A stretch of 11,444 nucleotides of DNA, from assembly GCA_964597945.1 (NCBI GenBank), contig CAZRAD010000091.1:1-11444 (forward strand), written 5' to 3'. The stretch is from JAPEKQ01 sp964597945 (GTDB taxonomy: Bacteria > Joyebacterota > Joyebacteria > Joyebacterales > Joyebacteraceae). Under the pieces are notes generated by a model, which worked only from the letters and a program-made list of their open reading frames with translations, searched no databases and had not been told where the DNA came from. Of the stretch, positions 5,220 to 11,444 are shown piece by piece; within the stretch, counting starts at the first letter, position 1; every line of letters starts with the position of its first letter. The position numbers and the translations under genes are program-made.

Positions 5220-5795
5220 CTACGACGCGACCGCGCGTCTGCCCAGCTCGAAGGCTTTGAGGTTGATCTCGATACTCTTCTTCGGAACGCGCGCCTCGAT
5301 TGCGGCCTTCCACTCCTCGGCAGTGAAGTCGAGGAAGTGCGACATCGCGCCCAGCATCACAACGTTGACGGCACGGATGTGACCGGCTTCCTTCGCGAGC
5401 TTGAGCGCATCGATGCGGAGCGTGCCCGGAGCTCGCTCGTCCATCTGCGAATCGATGTCCTTGGGGTAGGTCTCCTGGCCGCTCGGGACGATCTCCTGCG
5501 TGTTGACGATGATCTTCCCGTCAGGTGCTATCGCCTGGACCCAGCGGAGCGCCTCCATTCTCTCAAAGGAGACCAGAAGGTCCGCCTCGCCGGCCGTGAT
5601 GACGGGGGAGTGGACCTCTACGCCGAACCGGACGTGGCTGACGACCGACCCGCCGCGCTGCGCCATTCCGTGGACCTCGCTCTTCTTGACGTCGAGCCCC
5701 TTCGCGAGCGCGGCGTCCGAGAGGATCTCACTGGCCAGGATGATCCCCTGACCGCCGACCCCCGCGATGAACACGTTCGTAGTCTTCGCTGCCAT
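5220..5795 (-). CDS. iorB: Indolepyruvate:ferredoxin oxidoreductase, beta subunit
   Basis: A 191-aa protein that starts at ATG 5795, with AAAGGAG ending 6 nt upstream. It is the gamma-domain-type subunit of the 2-oxoacid:ferredoxin oxidoreductase superfamily. It pairs with IorA to oxidise indolepyruvate and other aryl-pyruvates to aryl-acetyl-CoA, CO2 and reduced ferredoxin. The N-terminal Rossmann-like turn AGVGGQGI (11-18) and the signature EVHGMAQRGGSV (40-51) are hallmarks of this subunit. Length is normal for IorB (about 190-200 aa). The product is soluble and cytosolic, with no cofactor-binding cysteines of its own. It follows iorA by 24 nt in the same operon, and its stop codon lies 12 nt before the nested palindrome. 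The pyruvate (Por) and 2-oxoglutarate (Kor) gamma subunits are the alternatives. They are disfavoured because the partner gene is a fused IorA-type alpha subunit. Confidence 0.95.
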   Translation of the reverse strand: MAAKTTNVFIAGVGGQGIILASEILSDAALAKGLDVKKSEVHGMAQRGGSVVSHVRFGVEVHSPVITAGEADLLVSFERMEALRWVQAIAPDGKIIVNTQEIVPSGQETYPKDIDSQMDERAPGTLRIDALKLAKEAGHIRAVNVVMLGAMSHFLDFTAEEWKAAIEARVPKKSIEINLKAFELGRRAVAS

Positions 5796-5819
5796 CAGTG
5801 ACTCCTTTGGGGTTCGTCG

Positions 5820-7565
5820 TCAGGACGTCTCAGGGACCGATATCGCGTTCGACGGGCAGACCTGCGCGCACATCGAGCAGAGTTCGCCGACACAGAAGAG
5901 CGGATTGATCGTTGCCTTCCCGGTCTCGTCCCTGCTGATCGACGGACATCCGAGCCTCAGACAGAGCCCGCACGCCGTGCACTTGTCCCAGTCGACCGCG
6001 AGAGGTGTGCTCCACGTCGAGCGGTCCAGCAGCGCGCACAGTCCCTCCATGATAAGAAGCGACGGCTCGTCGTGGTTGGTGGCTTCCTTGATGGCCTCCT
6101 TCACGGCGTTCACGTCGTACGCGTCGACCTTCCGCGCGTCCTTGACGCCGAGCGCCTCGGCCAGCTTGAGGTAATCGAGCTTGACCGTCGGCTCGCCCAT
6201 CAGCGTCTGCCCCGTGCCTGGGTGATGCTGGTGCCCGGTCATGGCGGTGATCGAGTTGTCGAGGATGATGACGGTCGTCGCGCCCTTGTTGTACGCGACG
6301 TCGGCCAGACCCGTGATACCGGAGTGGACGAACGTCGAATCGCCGATGACGGCGACCATCTTCTTCGCGGAGTCGCGTCCGCGTGCCTTCTCCATCCCGA
6401 GCGCGTTGCCGATCGATGCGCCCATGCAGATGCACGTGTCGATGCCGTTGAGAGGAGGCATCACGCCGAGCGTGTAGCAGCCGATGTCGGACGTCGAGCC
6501 GATCCCGAGCCGGTTGAGCATGAAGAACGTGCTCCGGTGCGGGCAACCCGGGCAGAGCACCGGCGGTCTTGCCGGGACCTTGGCCTTCTCGCCGCTGGTG
6601 TCCTCGCCACTCACGGCATCGCGGACAATGCGCTGGTTGAGTTCGCCGCAGAGCGGAATACGCTCCTTGCCGACGATGTTCGTGATGCCGATGTAGCGCG
6701 CCTGCTCCTCGATGAACGGCTCGTTCTCCTCGACAATGTAGACCGAGTCAAATCGCTTGCAGAACTCCGTGACCAGCTTGGCCGGGAAGGGGAAGCTCAT
6801 CCCGAGCTTGAGGAATGTCGCATCCGGGAAGGCGTCCCGCGCGTACTCGTAGGAGATGCCGCTCGAGATGACGCCCACCTTGGGGTCTCCCTCGATGACC
6901 TTGTTCATCGGGCTGGTCTCGGCGAACTCGGCGAGCGCCTTGAGACGCTCCTCGACCTTCACATGGAGCCTGCGCGCGTGCGCCGGTATGACGACGCGTC
7001 GAGATGTGTCCTTCTCGTACTCCTTGAGCGGGACCTCGACGCGCTCGCCGAGCTCGACCGGTGTTTTCGCGTGCGAGATTCTGGTCGAGATGCGGAAGAG
7101 GACGGGCGTTCCGAACTGCTCCGACATATCGAGCGCGTACCCGATGAAGTCCTTCACATCCTGCGAGTTCGACGGTTCGACAAGCGGGATCTTCGCGAAT
7201 TTCGCGTAGTAGCGGTTGTCCTGTTCGTTTTGCGAGGAGTGCATGCCGGGATCGTCCGCCGTCACGATGACGAAACCACCGTCGCCGCCCACCGAGGTCG
7301 ACGTCATGAGAGGGTCGGCCGCGACATTGAGCCCCACGTGCTTCATCGCCACCATTGTCCTTGCGCCGCCGAACACCGCACCCATCGCCACCTCGAACGC
7401 CACCTTCTCGTTCGGCGACCACTGGCAGTAGACGTCGTCCTTGTACTTCACGACGTTCTCGAGGATCTCCGTGCTCGGGGTCCCCGGGTAGGCCACCGCG
7501 ACCTTCACGCCGTGCTCGTAGCAGCCGCGCGCGACGGCCTCGTTCCCTGAGAGTAGGACGCGCAT
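5820..7565 (-). CDS. iorA: Indolepyruvate:ferredoxin oxidoreductase, alpha subunit
   Basis: A 581-aa protein; the ATG at 7565 has AAGGAGG just upstream and fits the family start MRVLLSGNEAVARG, so the 25-residue upstream extension is rejected. It is the catalytic subunit that decarboxylates aryl-pyruvates from Trp, Phe and Tyr transamination. The PP/pyrimidine domain spans about 1-190 (AYPGTPSTEI at 25-34), with domain II following to about 330. The TPP-binding domain is about 335-515: CPGCPHR at 338-344 and GDSTFVHSG at 408-416 with D436-N437 as the diphosphate-metal motif. The C-terminal part (525-575) is a two-cluster ferredoxin domain. C529-x2-C532-x2-C535-x4-C540-P is the first set and C558-x4-C563-x2-C566-x3-C570-P the second. 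The first gap of the second set is four residues rather than the usual two. The gene starts the iorAB operon, behind a promoter-like palindrome. Confidence 0.97.
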   Translation of the reverse strand: MRVLLSGNEAVARGCYEHGVKVAVAYPGTPSTEILENVVKYKDDVYCQWSPNEKVAFEVAMGAVFGGARTMVAMKHVGLNVAADPLMTSTSVGGDGGFVIVTADDPGMHSSQNEQDNRYYAKFAKIPLVEPSNSQDVKDFIGYALDMSEQFGTPVLFRISTRISHAKTPVELGERVEVPLKEYEKDTSRRVVIPAHARRLHVKVEERLKALAEFAETSPMNKVIEGDPKVGVISSGISYEYARDAFPDATFLKLGMSFPFPAKLVTEFCKRFDSVYIVEENEPFIEEQARYIGITNIVGKERIPLCGELNQRIVRDAVSGEDTSGEKAKVPARPPVLCPGCPHRSTFFMLNRLGIGSTSDIGCYTLGVMPPLNGIDTCICMGASIGNALGMEKARGRDSAKKMVAVIGDSTFVHSGITGLADVAYNKGATTVIILDNSITAMTGHQHHPGTGQTLMGEPTVKLDYLKLAEALGVKDARKVDAYDVNAVKEAIKEATNHDEPSLLIMEGLCALLDRSTWSTPLAVDWDKCTACGLCLRLGCPSISRDETGKATINPLFCVGELCSMCAQVCPSNAISVPETS

Positions 7566-7675
7566 TCGCCCTCCTTGCCGCGCTCCGCTGGACGCAGGGC
7601 GCAGTTCATGGCAACGCCGCGAACCGGAGTCCGCAGCCACAGACGTTTCTGAGCGTTGTTTGGAATAGTCGTATT

Positions 7676-7707
7676 CAGCCCCACGATTCTACCGACTCGT
7701 GGGGCTG
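7676..7707. repeat. 11-bp inverted repeat between glnA and iorA
   Basis: CAGCCCCACGA (7676-7686) and TCGTGGGGCTG (7697-7707) are perfect inverted repeats around a 10-nt centre. On the minus strand the element begins 23 nt after the glnA stop codon. No T tract follows on either strand, so it is a poor intrinsic terminator. It overlaps the putative -10 box of the iorA promoter, which suits an operator, though a glnA 3' hairpin remains possible. Confidence 0.6.
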
Positions 7708-7714
7708 GAGTAAA
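7686..7714 (-). promoter_or_regulatory. Putative promoter of iorAB
   Basis: On the minus strand, TTTACT (7709-7714, 4 of 6 matches) is 17 nt before TAGAAT (7686-7691, 5 of 6 matches). The -10 box lies mostly in the loop of the 11-bp inverted repeat at 7676-7707. Start of transcription would be near 7679, with a leader of about 113 nt before iorA. The same -10 hexamer appears before rmlB and the zinc-ribbon gene. Confidence 0.5.
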
Positions 7715-7730
7715 GGCGTCGTTGGGGCTT

Positions 7731-9047
7731 CTACAGCACCGGCAGGTCGTTCTCCATCTCGTACTGCGTGATGTAGCCGCGATAGTCATCCCAGAGTGCC
7801 GTCTTGTTCTTGATGAGTTTGTCGAACATCTCCTGACCGAGCGTCTCGGAAAGGAGCGTGCTCTTCCGGGAAGCTCCGACCGCCTCACCGAGGCTTCCGG
7901 GGAGAACGCCGATACCGTGCTTCTCCCGCTCCTCCTGAGACATGACGAAGATGTTCTCCTCTTCAGGCGCTCTCAACTCGTAACCCTCGTCGATACCCTT
8001 GAGGCCTGCAGCGAGCATGACCGCGAACGCGAGGTACGGGTTGCACGCCGCGTCGGGGCAGCGGAACTCGATCCGTGTGGAGAGGTCGTGGCCCGGGCGG
8101 TACTGTGGAACGCGAACGAGCGTCGAGCGGTTCTGGCGAGCCCATGATATGTAAACGGGCGCCTCGAACCCCGGTACGAGCCGCTTGTAGGAGTTCACCC
8201 ACTGATCGGTCAGGAGCACGATCTCGCGGGCATGCCGCAGCAGCCCCTCGAGGTACGCCCCGGCGATCTTCGAGAGATGGTATGGACCGTCCGCCTCGAA
8301 GAACAGATTCCGGTTCCCCTCGAAGATCGACTGATGCGTGTGCATTCCGCTGCCGTTCTCACCGTACAGCGGTTTCGGCATGAACGTCGCGTGGACGCCC
8401 TCCTTGCGCGCGATCTCCTTGATGAGAAGCTTGGCCATGATCGTGTCGTCGGCCATCCTCAGTGCATCGGTGTACTTGAGGTCGAGCTCGTGCTGGCTCG
8501 GCGCGACCTCATGGTGGGAGTACTCGATCGGGATGTCGATCGCATGGAGCGCGTTGATCGTCTTTTTGCGAAGCTCCTCCCCGAGGTCGGGCGGCTGCAG
8601 ATCGAAGTACCCGGCATGGTCGAGGACCTCGGGGTAGTCGGCGTTCGTGAAGTAGAAGTACTCGAGTTCGGTGCCGACCTTGAACGTCCAGTTGCGTGCC
8701 TCGAGGCGCTTGAGGACGCGCTTGAGGACGAATCGGGGGTCACCCTCGTACGGTGAGCCGTCGGAGAGGAGGATGTTGCAGAACATCAGTCCCTCAACGT
8801 CCCCATCGTGCCATGTCACGAGCTTGAATGTCTCGGGATCGGGCATGGCGACCATGTCGCTCTCATAGATGCGCGTGAACCCCTCGATCGATGACCCGTC
8901 GAAGCCCTTCCCGTTGTCGAGTGCTCCCTCGAGCTCGCCGCTCGGGATCTGGATGCACTTCGGGAATCCCGCGATGTCGGTGAACATCAGACGGACGAAA
9001 CCGATGTCGTTCTCTTTGATCGTGGCGAGGACCTCGTTCCTCGTCAT
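7731..9047 (-). CDS. glnA: Glutamine synthetase type I (short, alpha-type)
   Basis: A 438-aa protein that makes glutamine from glutamate, ammonia and ATP. The ATG at 9047 follows AAGGAG by 8 nt; an open 37-codon extension overlaps rmlB and is rejected. Signature elements are DGSSIEGF (50-57), metal ligands E127 and E129 (GTELEY), HHEVAPSQHE (178-187), H236 in NGSGMHTH, the RLVPGFEAP loop (289-297), ARQNRS (303-308) and RIEFRCPDAACNPY (325-338). Length and lack of the GSI-beta insert match the Bacillus/archaeal alpha type. R59 aligns with B. subtilis R62, a feedback-inhibition residue (from memory). The position of the adenylylated tyrosine of enteric GS is phenylalanine here (F367, in EENIFVMS), so control by adenylylation is excluded; control would be by feedback or transcription. 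It follows rmlB by 26 nt, presumably co-transcribed. Confidence 0.97.
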   Translation of the reverse strand: MTRNEVLATIKENDIGFVRLMFTDIAGFPKCIQIPSGELEGALDNGKGFDGSSIEGFTRIYESDMVAMPDPETFKLVTWHDGDVEGLMFCNILLSDGSPYEGDPRFVLKRVLKRLEARNWTFKVGTELEYFYFTNADYPEVLDHAGYFDLQPPDLGEELRKKTINALHAIDIPIEYSHHEVAPSQHELDLKYTDALRMADDTIMAKLLIKEIARKEGVHATFMPKPLYGENGSGMHTHQSIFEGNRNLFFEADGPYHLSKIAGAYLEGLLRHAREIVLLTDQWVNSYKRLVPGFEAPVYISWARQNRSTLVRVPQYRPGHDLSTRIEFRCPDAACNPYLAFAVMLAAGLKGIDEGYELRAPEEENIFVMSQEEREKHGIGVLPGSLGEAVGASRKSTLLSETLGQEMFDKLIKNKTALWDDYRGYITQYEMENDLPVL

Positions 9048-9073
9048 GCCGCGTTCTCCTTCCGCCGGCGCGG

Positions 9074-10090
9074 TCAGTCGCCGGCCTCGTCGAGTCGCTC
9101 CCGATACTGTCGCTCGTAGTACTTCCTGAACTCCCCGGACTTCAGCGGCTTCCACCACGCCTCGTTGGCGGCGTACCAGCGCACGGTGTGGAGGATGGCC
9201 GCCTTCGTTCCGAACTCGGGCTCCCAGCCGAGGTTCCTCAGCTTCGTCGCGTCGATCGCGTAGCGCACGTCGTGACCGGCTCGGTCGCGCACGTGCTTGA
9301 TCAGTGTCTGGGGCTTGCCGAGCTCTTCAAGAATGAGATGGGTCATCTCGATATTCTTCATGTGGTTGCCTGCGCCGACGTTGTAGACCTCGCCGGGTGC
9401 GCCGCGAGCGAGCAGGATCTCGATCCCGCTGCAGTGGTCGATCACGTGCGTATAATCGCGCTCCTGCTGGCCGTCACCGTAGAGGGGGAGTGGCAGATCC
9501 TCGATGGCGTTGGTTGTGAAAAGCGGGATGACCTTCTCGGGGTACTGGTTCGGCCCGACGTTATTCGCGCCGCGAGAGATGATGACGGGGAAGTCATACG
9601 TCTCGTAGTAGGAGCGGGCGAGGAGCTCGCCGCCGGCCTTGCTCGCCGAGTACGGGTTGCGCGGGTTGAGACGGTCCTCCTCGGTGAACGCGCAGTCGAG
9701 CGTGGGGCCGTAGACCTCGTCGGTGCTGATCTGGATGAAACGCGAGACGTCGGCGGCGCGCGCGGCCTCGAGGAGCACGTGGACACCAAAGACATCGGTC
9801 TTCAGGAAGCCTGCCGGGTCGCCGATGGAGCGGTCGACGTGCGTCTCGGCCGCGAAGTTGACGACCGCGTCGCAGCCGCGCATGGCGGTGGCAACGACGC
9901 TCTCGTCGCAGATGTCGCCCCGGACGAACCGGTAGCGCTCGTCGCTCTCGACGTCGCGGAGGTTCTCGAGGTTGCCGGCATAGGTGAGTTTGTCGAGGTT
10001 GACGATCTCGCAGTCCGGATGTCTGGCGAGGTAGAGCTTGATGAAGTTGCTGCCGATGAAGCCGGCGCCGCCGGTCACGAGAATCCGCAT
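9074..10090 (-). CDS. rmlB: dTDP-glucose 4,6-dehydratase
   Basis: A 338-aa short-chain dehydrogenase/reductase-fold enzyme that converts dTDP-glucose to dTDP-4-keto-6-deoxyglucose, the second step toward dTDP-rhamnose and other deoxysugars. Seen features are the NAD-binding GGAGFIG (7-13), D33 and the following KLTYAGN typical of RmlB, the catalytic triplet T123-D124-E125 in ISTDEVYG, and Y147-x3-K151 in YSASK. RGANNVGPNQYPEKVIP (173-189) and the C-terminal DRAGHDVRYAID (269-280) are strongly RmlB-specific. The start ATG at 10090 has GGGAGGG about 5 nt upstream, and length is normal for the family. Other rml genes are not adjacent; it stands alone in front of glnA. A strong promoter-like sequence lies 60 nt upstream. 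UDP-glucuronate decarboxylase and GDP-mannose dehydratase were considered, but the signature motifs fit RmlB best. Confidence 0.95.
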   Translation of the reverse strand: MRILVTGGAGFIGSNFIKLYLARHPDCEIVNLDKLTYAGNLENLRDVESDERYRFVRGDICDESVVATAMRGCDAVVNFAAETHVDRSIGDPAGFLKTDVFGVHVLLEAARAADVSRFIQISTDEVYGPTLDCAFTEEDRLNPRNPYSASKAGGELLARSYYETYDFPVIISRGANNVGPNQYPEKVIPLFTTNAIEDLPLPLYGDGQQERDYTHVIDHCSGIEILLARGAPGEVYNVGAGNHMKNIEMTHLILEELGKPQTLIKHVRDRAGHDVRYAIDATKLRNLGWEPEFGTKAAILHTVRWYAANEAWWKPLKSGEFRKYYERQYRERLDEAGD

Positions 10091-10151
10091 CGTCCCTCCC
10101 GATCTCTCCAGGCGAGGTCATTGCTTCGGCTGTAGGGGGTGTTCGCGCGTG

Positions 10152-10180
10152 ATTCTAGTCGTATGGCGGGCGCGGGTCAA
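10152..10180 (-). promoter_or_regulatory. Promoter of rmlB-glnA
   Basis: On the minus strand, TTGACC (10175-10180, 5 of 6 matches) and TAGAAT (10152-10157, 5 of 6) are separated by exactly 17 nt. The predicted start near 10145 leaves a leader of about 55 nt to the rmlB ATG. It is one of the two best promoter matches in the window. Confidence 0.7.
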
Positions 10181-10196
10181 GGGTCCGGGAGCGTCC

Positions 10197-10225
10197 TTGA
10201 AACGGGCTCCCGAACGGGGTATCAT
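10197..10225 (+). promoter_or_regulatory. Promoter of the P5C dehydrogenase gene
   Basis: TTGAAA (10197-10202, 5 of 6 matches) and TATCAT (10220-10225, 5 of 6) are separated by exactly 17 nt. A start near 10232 gives a leader of about 57 nt to the GTG at 10289. Its -35 box is only 16 bp from the -35 box of the divergent rmlB promoter, so one regulator could affect both. Confidence 0.7.
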
Positions 10226-10288
10226 ATTCGGTCGTATCGCACATGAGATCCTGAGTCACAGAGGGCTGACAGGTGCAAGGAGTGGACT

Positions 10289-11444
10289 GTGAGAGGACCG
10301 TTTGAGAACTGCGCCGTCTACACGTTCGAGGATGAGAAGCTCAAGAATGAGATGAAGGACGCCATCGCGATGGTCGCTGCTCAGGCGGGCACGGAGTATG
10401 ACCTGATCATCGGTGGTGAGCACGTCAAGGGCGACGGGACCTTCAACACGATCAACCCGTCCGAGCAGACGCAGGTGTTGGGCGTTTTTCAGAAGGCGAC
10501 GCCAGATCTCGCAACAAAGGCCATCGAAGTGGCGGACACCGCCTTCGAGCAGTGGAGCCGGAAGCTTCCCCAGGAACGCGCCGAATACGTCTTCCGCGCC
10601 GCCGAGGTGATGAAGCGCCGCCGACTGGAGCTGGGTGCGACGATGGTGCTCGAGGAAGGGAAGAACTGGGTCGAGGCCGATGCCGACGTCTGCGAGGCCA
10701 TCGACTTCCTCGAGTTCTACGCGCGCGAGGCGCTCCGCTACGCAGAGCCTCAGCCTCTCACACCGTTCCCGGGCGAGCAGAACTCGTACTCGTACATTCC
10801 GCTCGGCGTGGGTGTCGTTATCCCGCCGTGGAACTTCCCGCTCGCGATCCTCGTCGGCATGACCACCGCGGCGTTCGTCGCAGGCAACACGGTGGTACTG
10901 AAGCCGTCGAGCGACTCGCCGCTGATCGGTCAGAAGTTCATGGAGATCCTCGAAGAGGTGAAGCTGCCCGCCGGCGTCGTCAACTTCGTCACCGGAAGCG
11001 GCGGCTCGATCGGCGACACGATCGTCGGACATCCGCGCACCCGCTTCATCTCCTTCACCGGTTCGCGCGAGGTGGGACTCGGCATCGTCGAGCTCGCCGC
11101 GAAGACGCAGCCGGGTCAGATCTGGATCAAGCGCGTCGTCGCCGAGATGGGCGGCAAGGACGCCATCATCGTCGATTCCGAGGCGGACGTCGATGCCGCG
11201 GCAAAGGGCACCGCCCTGGCAGCATTCGGATTCCAGGGGCAGAAGTGCTCGGCCTGCTCGCGCGCGATCGTTGACGCTTCCGTCTACGACGAGTTCCTCG
11301 AGAAGTTCGTGGCGGAGTCGAAGAAGTACCAGATCGGTCCGACGGAGGTTCAGACGAACTGGCTCGGCCCGGTCATCAACAAGCGCGCTATGGACTCCAT
11401 CCTCAAGTACATCGAGATCGGTCAGAAGGAGGGCGGACGCCTCA
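10289..11444 (+). CDS. rocA: 1-pyrroline-5-carboxylate dehydrogenase (RocA/PruA type), 3' end beyond window
   Basis: The first 385 residues of an aldehyde dehydrogenase, read from GTG 10289 (AAGGAG 6 nt upstream) to the right edge with no stop. The enzyme oxidises L-glutamate gamma-semialdehyde to glutamate with NAD(P)+, the last step of proline and arginine/ornithine breakdown. Seen motifs are IPPWNFP with the oxyanion residue N182, the cofactor-loop FTGS (256-259), the general base E286 in AEMGGKDAIIVD, and the nucleophile C320 in GQKCSACSR. The two catalytic positions coincide with those of Bacillus RocA (E286, C320; from memory). The N-terminal PF-N...LIIGGE arrangement and the AEMGGKDAI motif are typical of the RocA branch rather than betaine- or acetaldehyde-type ALDHs. 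About 130 residues are missing at the window edge. No proline dehydrogenase gene is visible upstream. It is transcribed divergently from rmlB. Confidence 0.93.
   Translation, partial: MRGPFENCAVYTFEDEKLKNEMKDAIAMVAAQAGTEYDLIIGGEHVKGDGTFNTINPSEQTQVLGVFQKATPDLATKAIEVADTAFEQWSRKLPQERAEYVFRAAEVMKRRRLELGATMVLEEGKNWVEADADVCEAIDFLEFYAREALRYAEPQPLTPFPGEQNSYSYIPLGVGVVIPPWNFPLAILVGMTTAAFVAGNTVVLKPSSDSPLIGQKFMEILEEVKLPAGVVNFVTGSGGSIGDTIVGHPRTRFISFTGSREVGLGIVELAAKTQPGQIWIKRVVAEMGGKDAIIVDSEADVDAAAKGTALAAFGFQGQKCSACSRAIVDASVYDEFLEKFVAESKKYQIGPTEVQTNWLGPVINKRAMDSILKYIEIGQKEGGRL

Noticed and set aside
4311..5801. Plus-strand open frames opposite nth and iorB
   Set aside because: They mirror the codon pattern of strongly recognised genes on the minus strand and have no motifs of their own.
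6072..7550. Long plus-strand open frame of 492 codons
   Set aside because: It is exactly antisense to iorA, with Arg/Asp/Val-rich low-complexity translation and no family resemblance; a GC-rich shadow frame.
9188..10135. Plus-strand open frame of 315 codons opposite rmlB
   Set aside because: Antisense to a gene with complete RmlB signatures; the translation is repetitive Val/Asp/Ala/Arg.
10256..11032. Minus-strand open frame of 258 codons
   Set aside because: Antisense to the P5C dehydrogenase gene, whose plus-strand reading has all the catalytic motifs.

Overview
The window is GC-rich, densely coded bacterial DNA with short intergenic gaps, Shine-Dalgarno sites (AAGGAG/GGAGG) before every gene, and sigma70-like promoters. 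It carries no rRNA, tRNA, CRISPR array, transposase or phage gene. The gene set is indolepyruvate:ferredoxin oxidoreductase, a one-cluster [4Fe-4S] ferredoxin, a rubrerythrin-like diiron protein and a short GSI-alpha-type glutamine synthetase. It suggests an anaerobic or microaerophilic heterotroph that ferments amino acids. I cannot name the lineage; an FCB-group or other little-cultured GC-rich phylum is only a guess.

Left part (1-3516). A minus-strand pair encodes a rubrerythrin-like protein followed 29 nt later by the N-terminal 521 residues of a RecC/AddB-like helicase-nuclease subunit, which runs off the left edge. Divergent from it, a plus-strand pair encodes a 64-aa Cys4 zinc-ribbon/rubredoxin-like protein and an atypical protein kinase. 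The plus-strand unit ends at a perfect 13-bp terminator hairpin. These four genes are the least ordinary part of the window.

Middle (3517-5207). A 25-codon lysine-rich peptide gene lies on the minus strand, followed by about 430 nt without a confident gene. Next come a promoter, a ferredoxin gene and a terminator that overlaps the end of the convergent endonuclease III gene (nth). A nested double palindrome of about 100 bp separates nth from the ior operon.

Right part (5220-10180, minus strand). The order of transcription is rmlB, glnA, iorA, iorB, then the palindrome and nth. A promoter-like element wrapped in an 11-bp inverted repeat separates glnA from iorA. Divergent from rmlB, with its own promoter, is a RocA-type 1-pyrroline-5-carboxylate dehydrogenase gene cut by the right edge.

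How the genes may work together. IorAB oxidises aryl-pyruvates made by transamination and passes electrons to ferredoxin, and a suitable ferredoxin is encoded nearby. GlnA and the P5C dehydrogenase handle glutamine and glutamate, so the right half has a nitrogen and amino-acid theme. RmlB (nucleotide-sugar synthesis) sits oddly in front of glnA. Several coding starts given here are internal to longer open frames; they were chosen by ribosome-binding site and family alignment. Two real genes run off the window edges.
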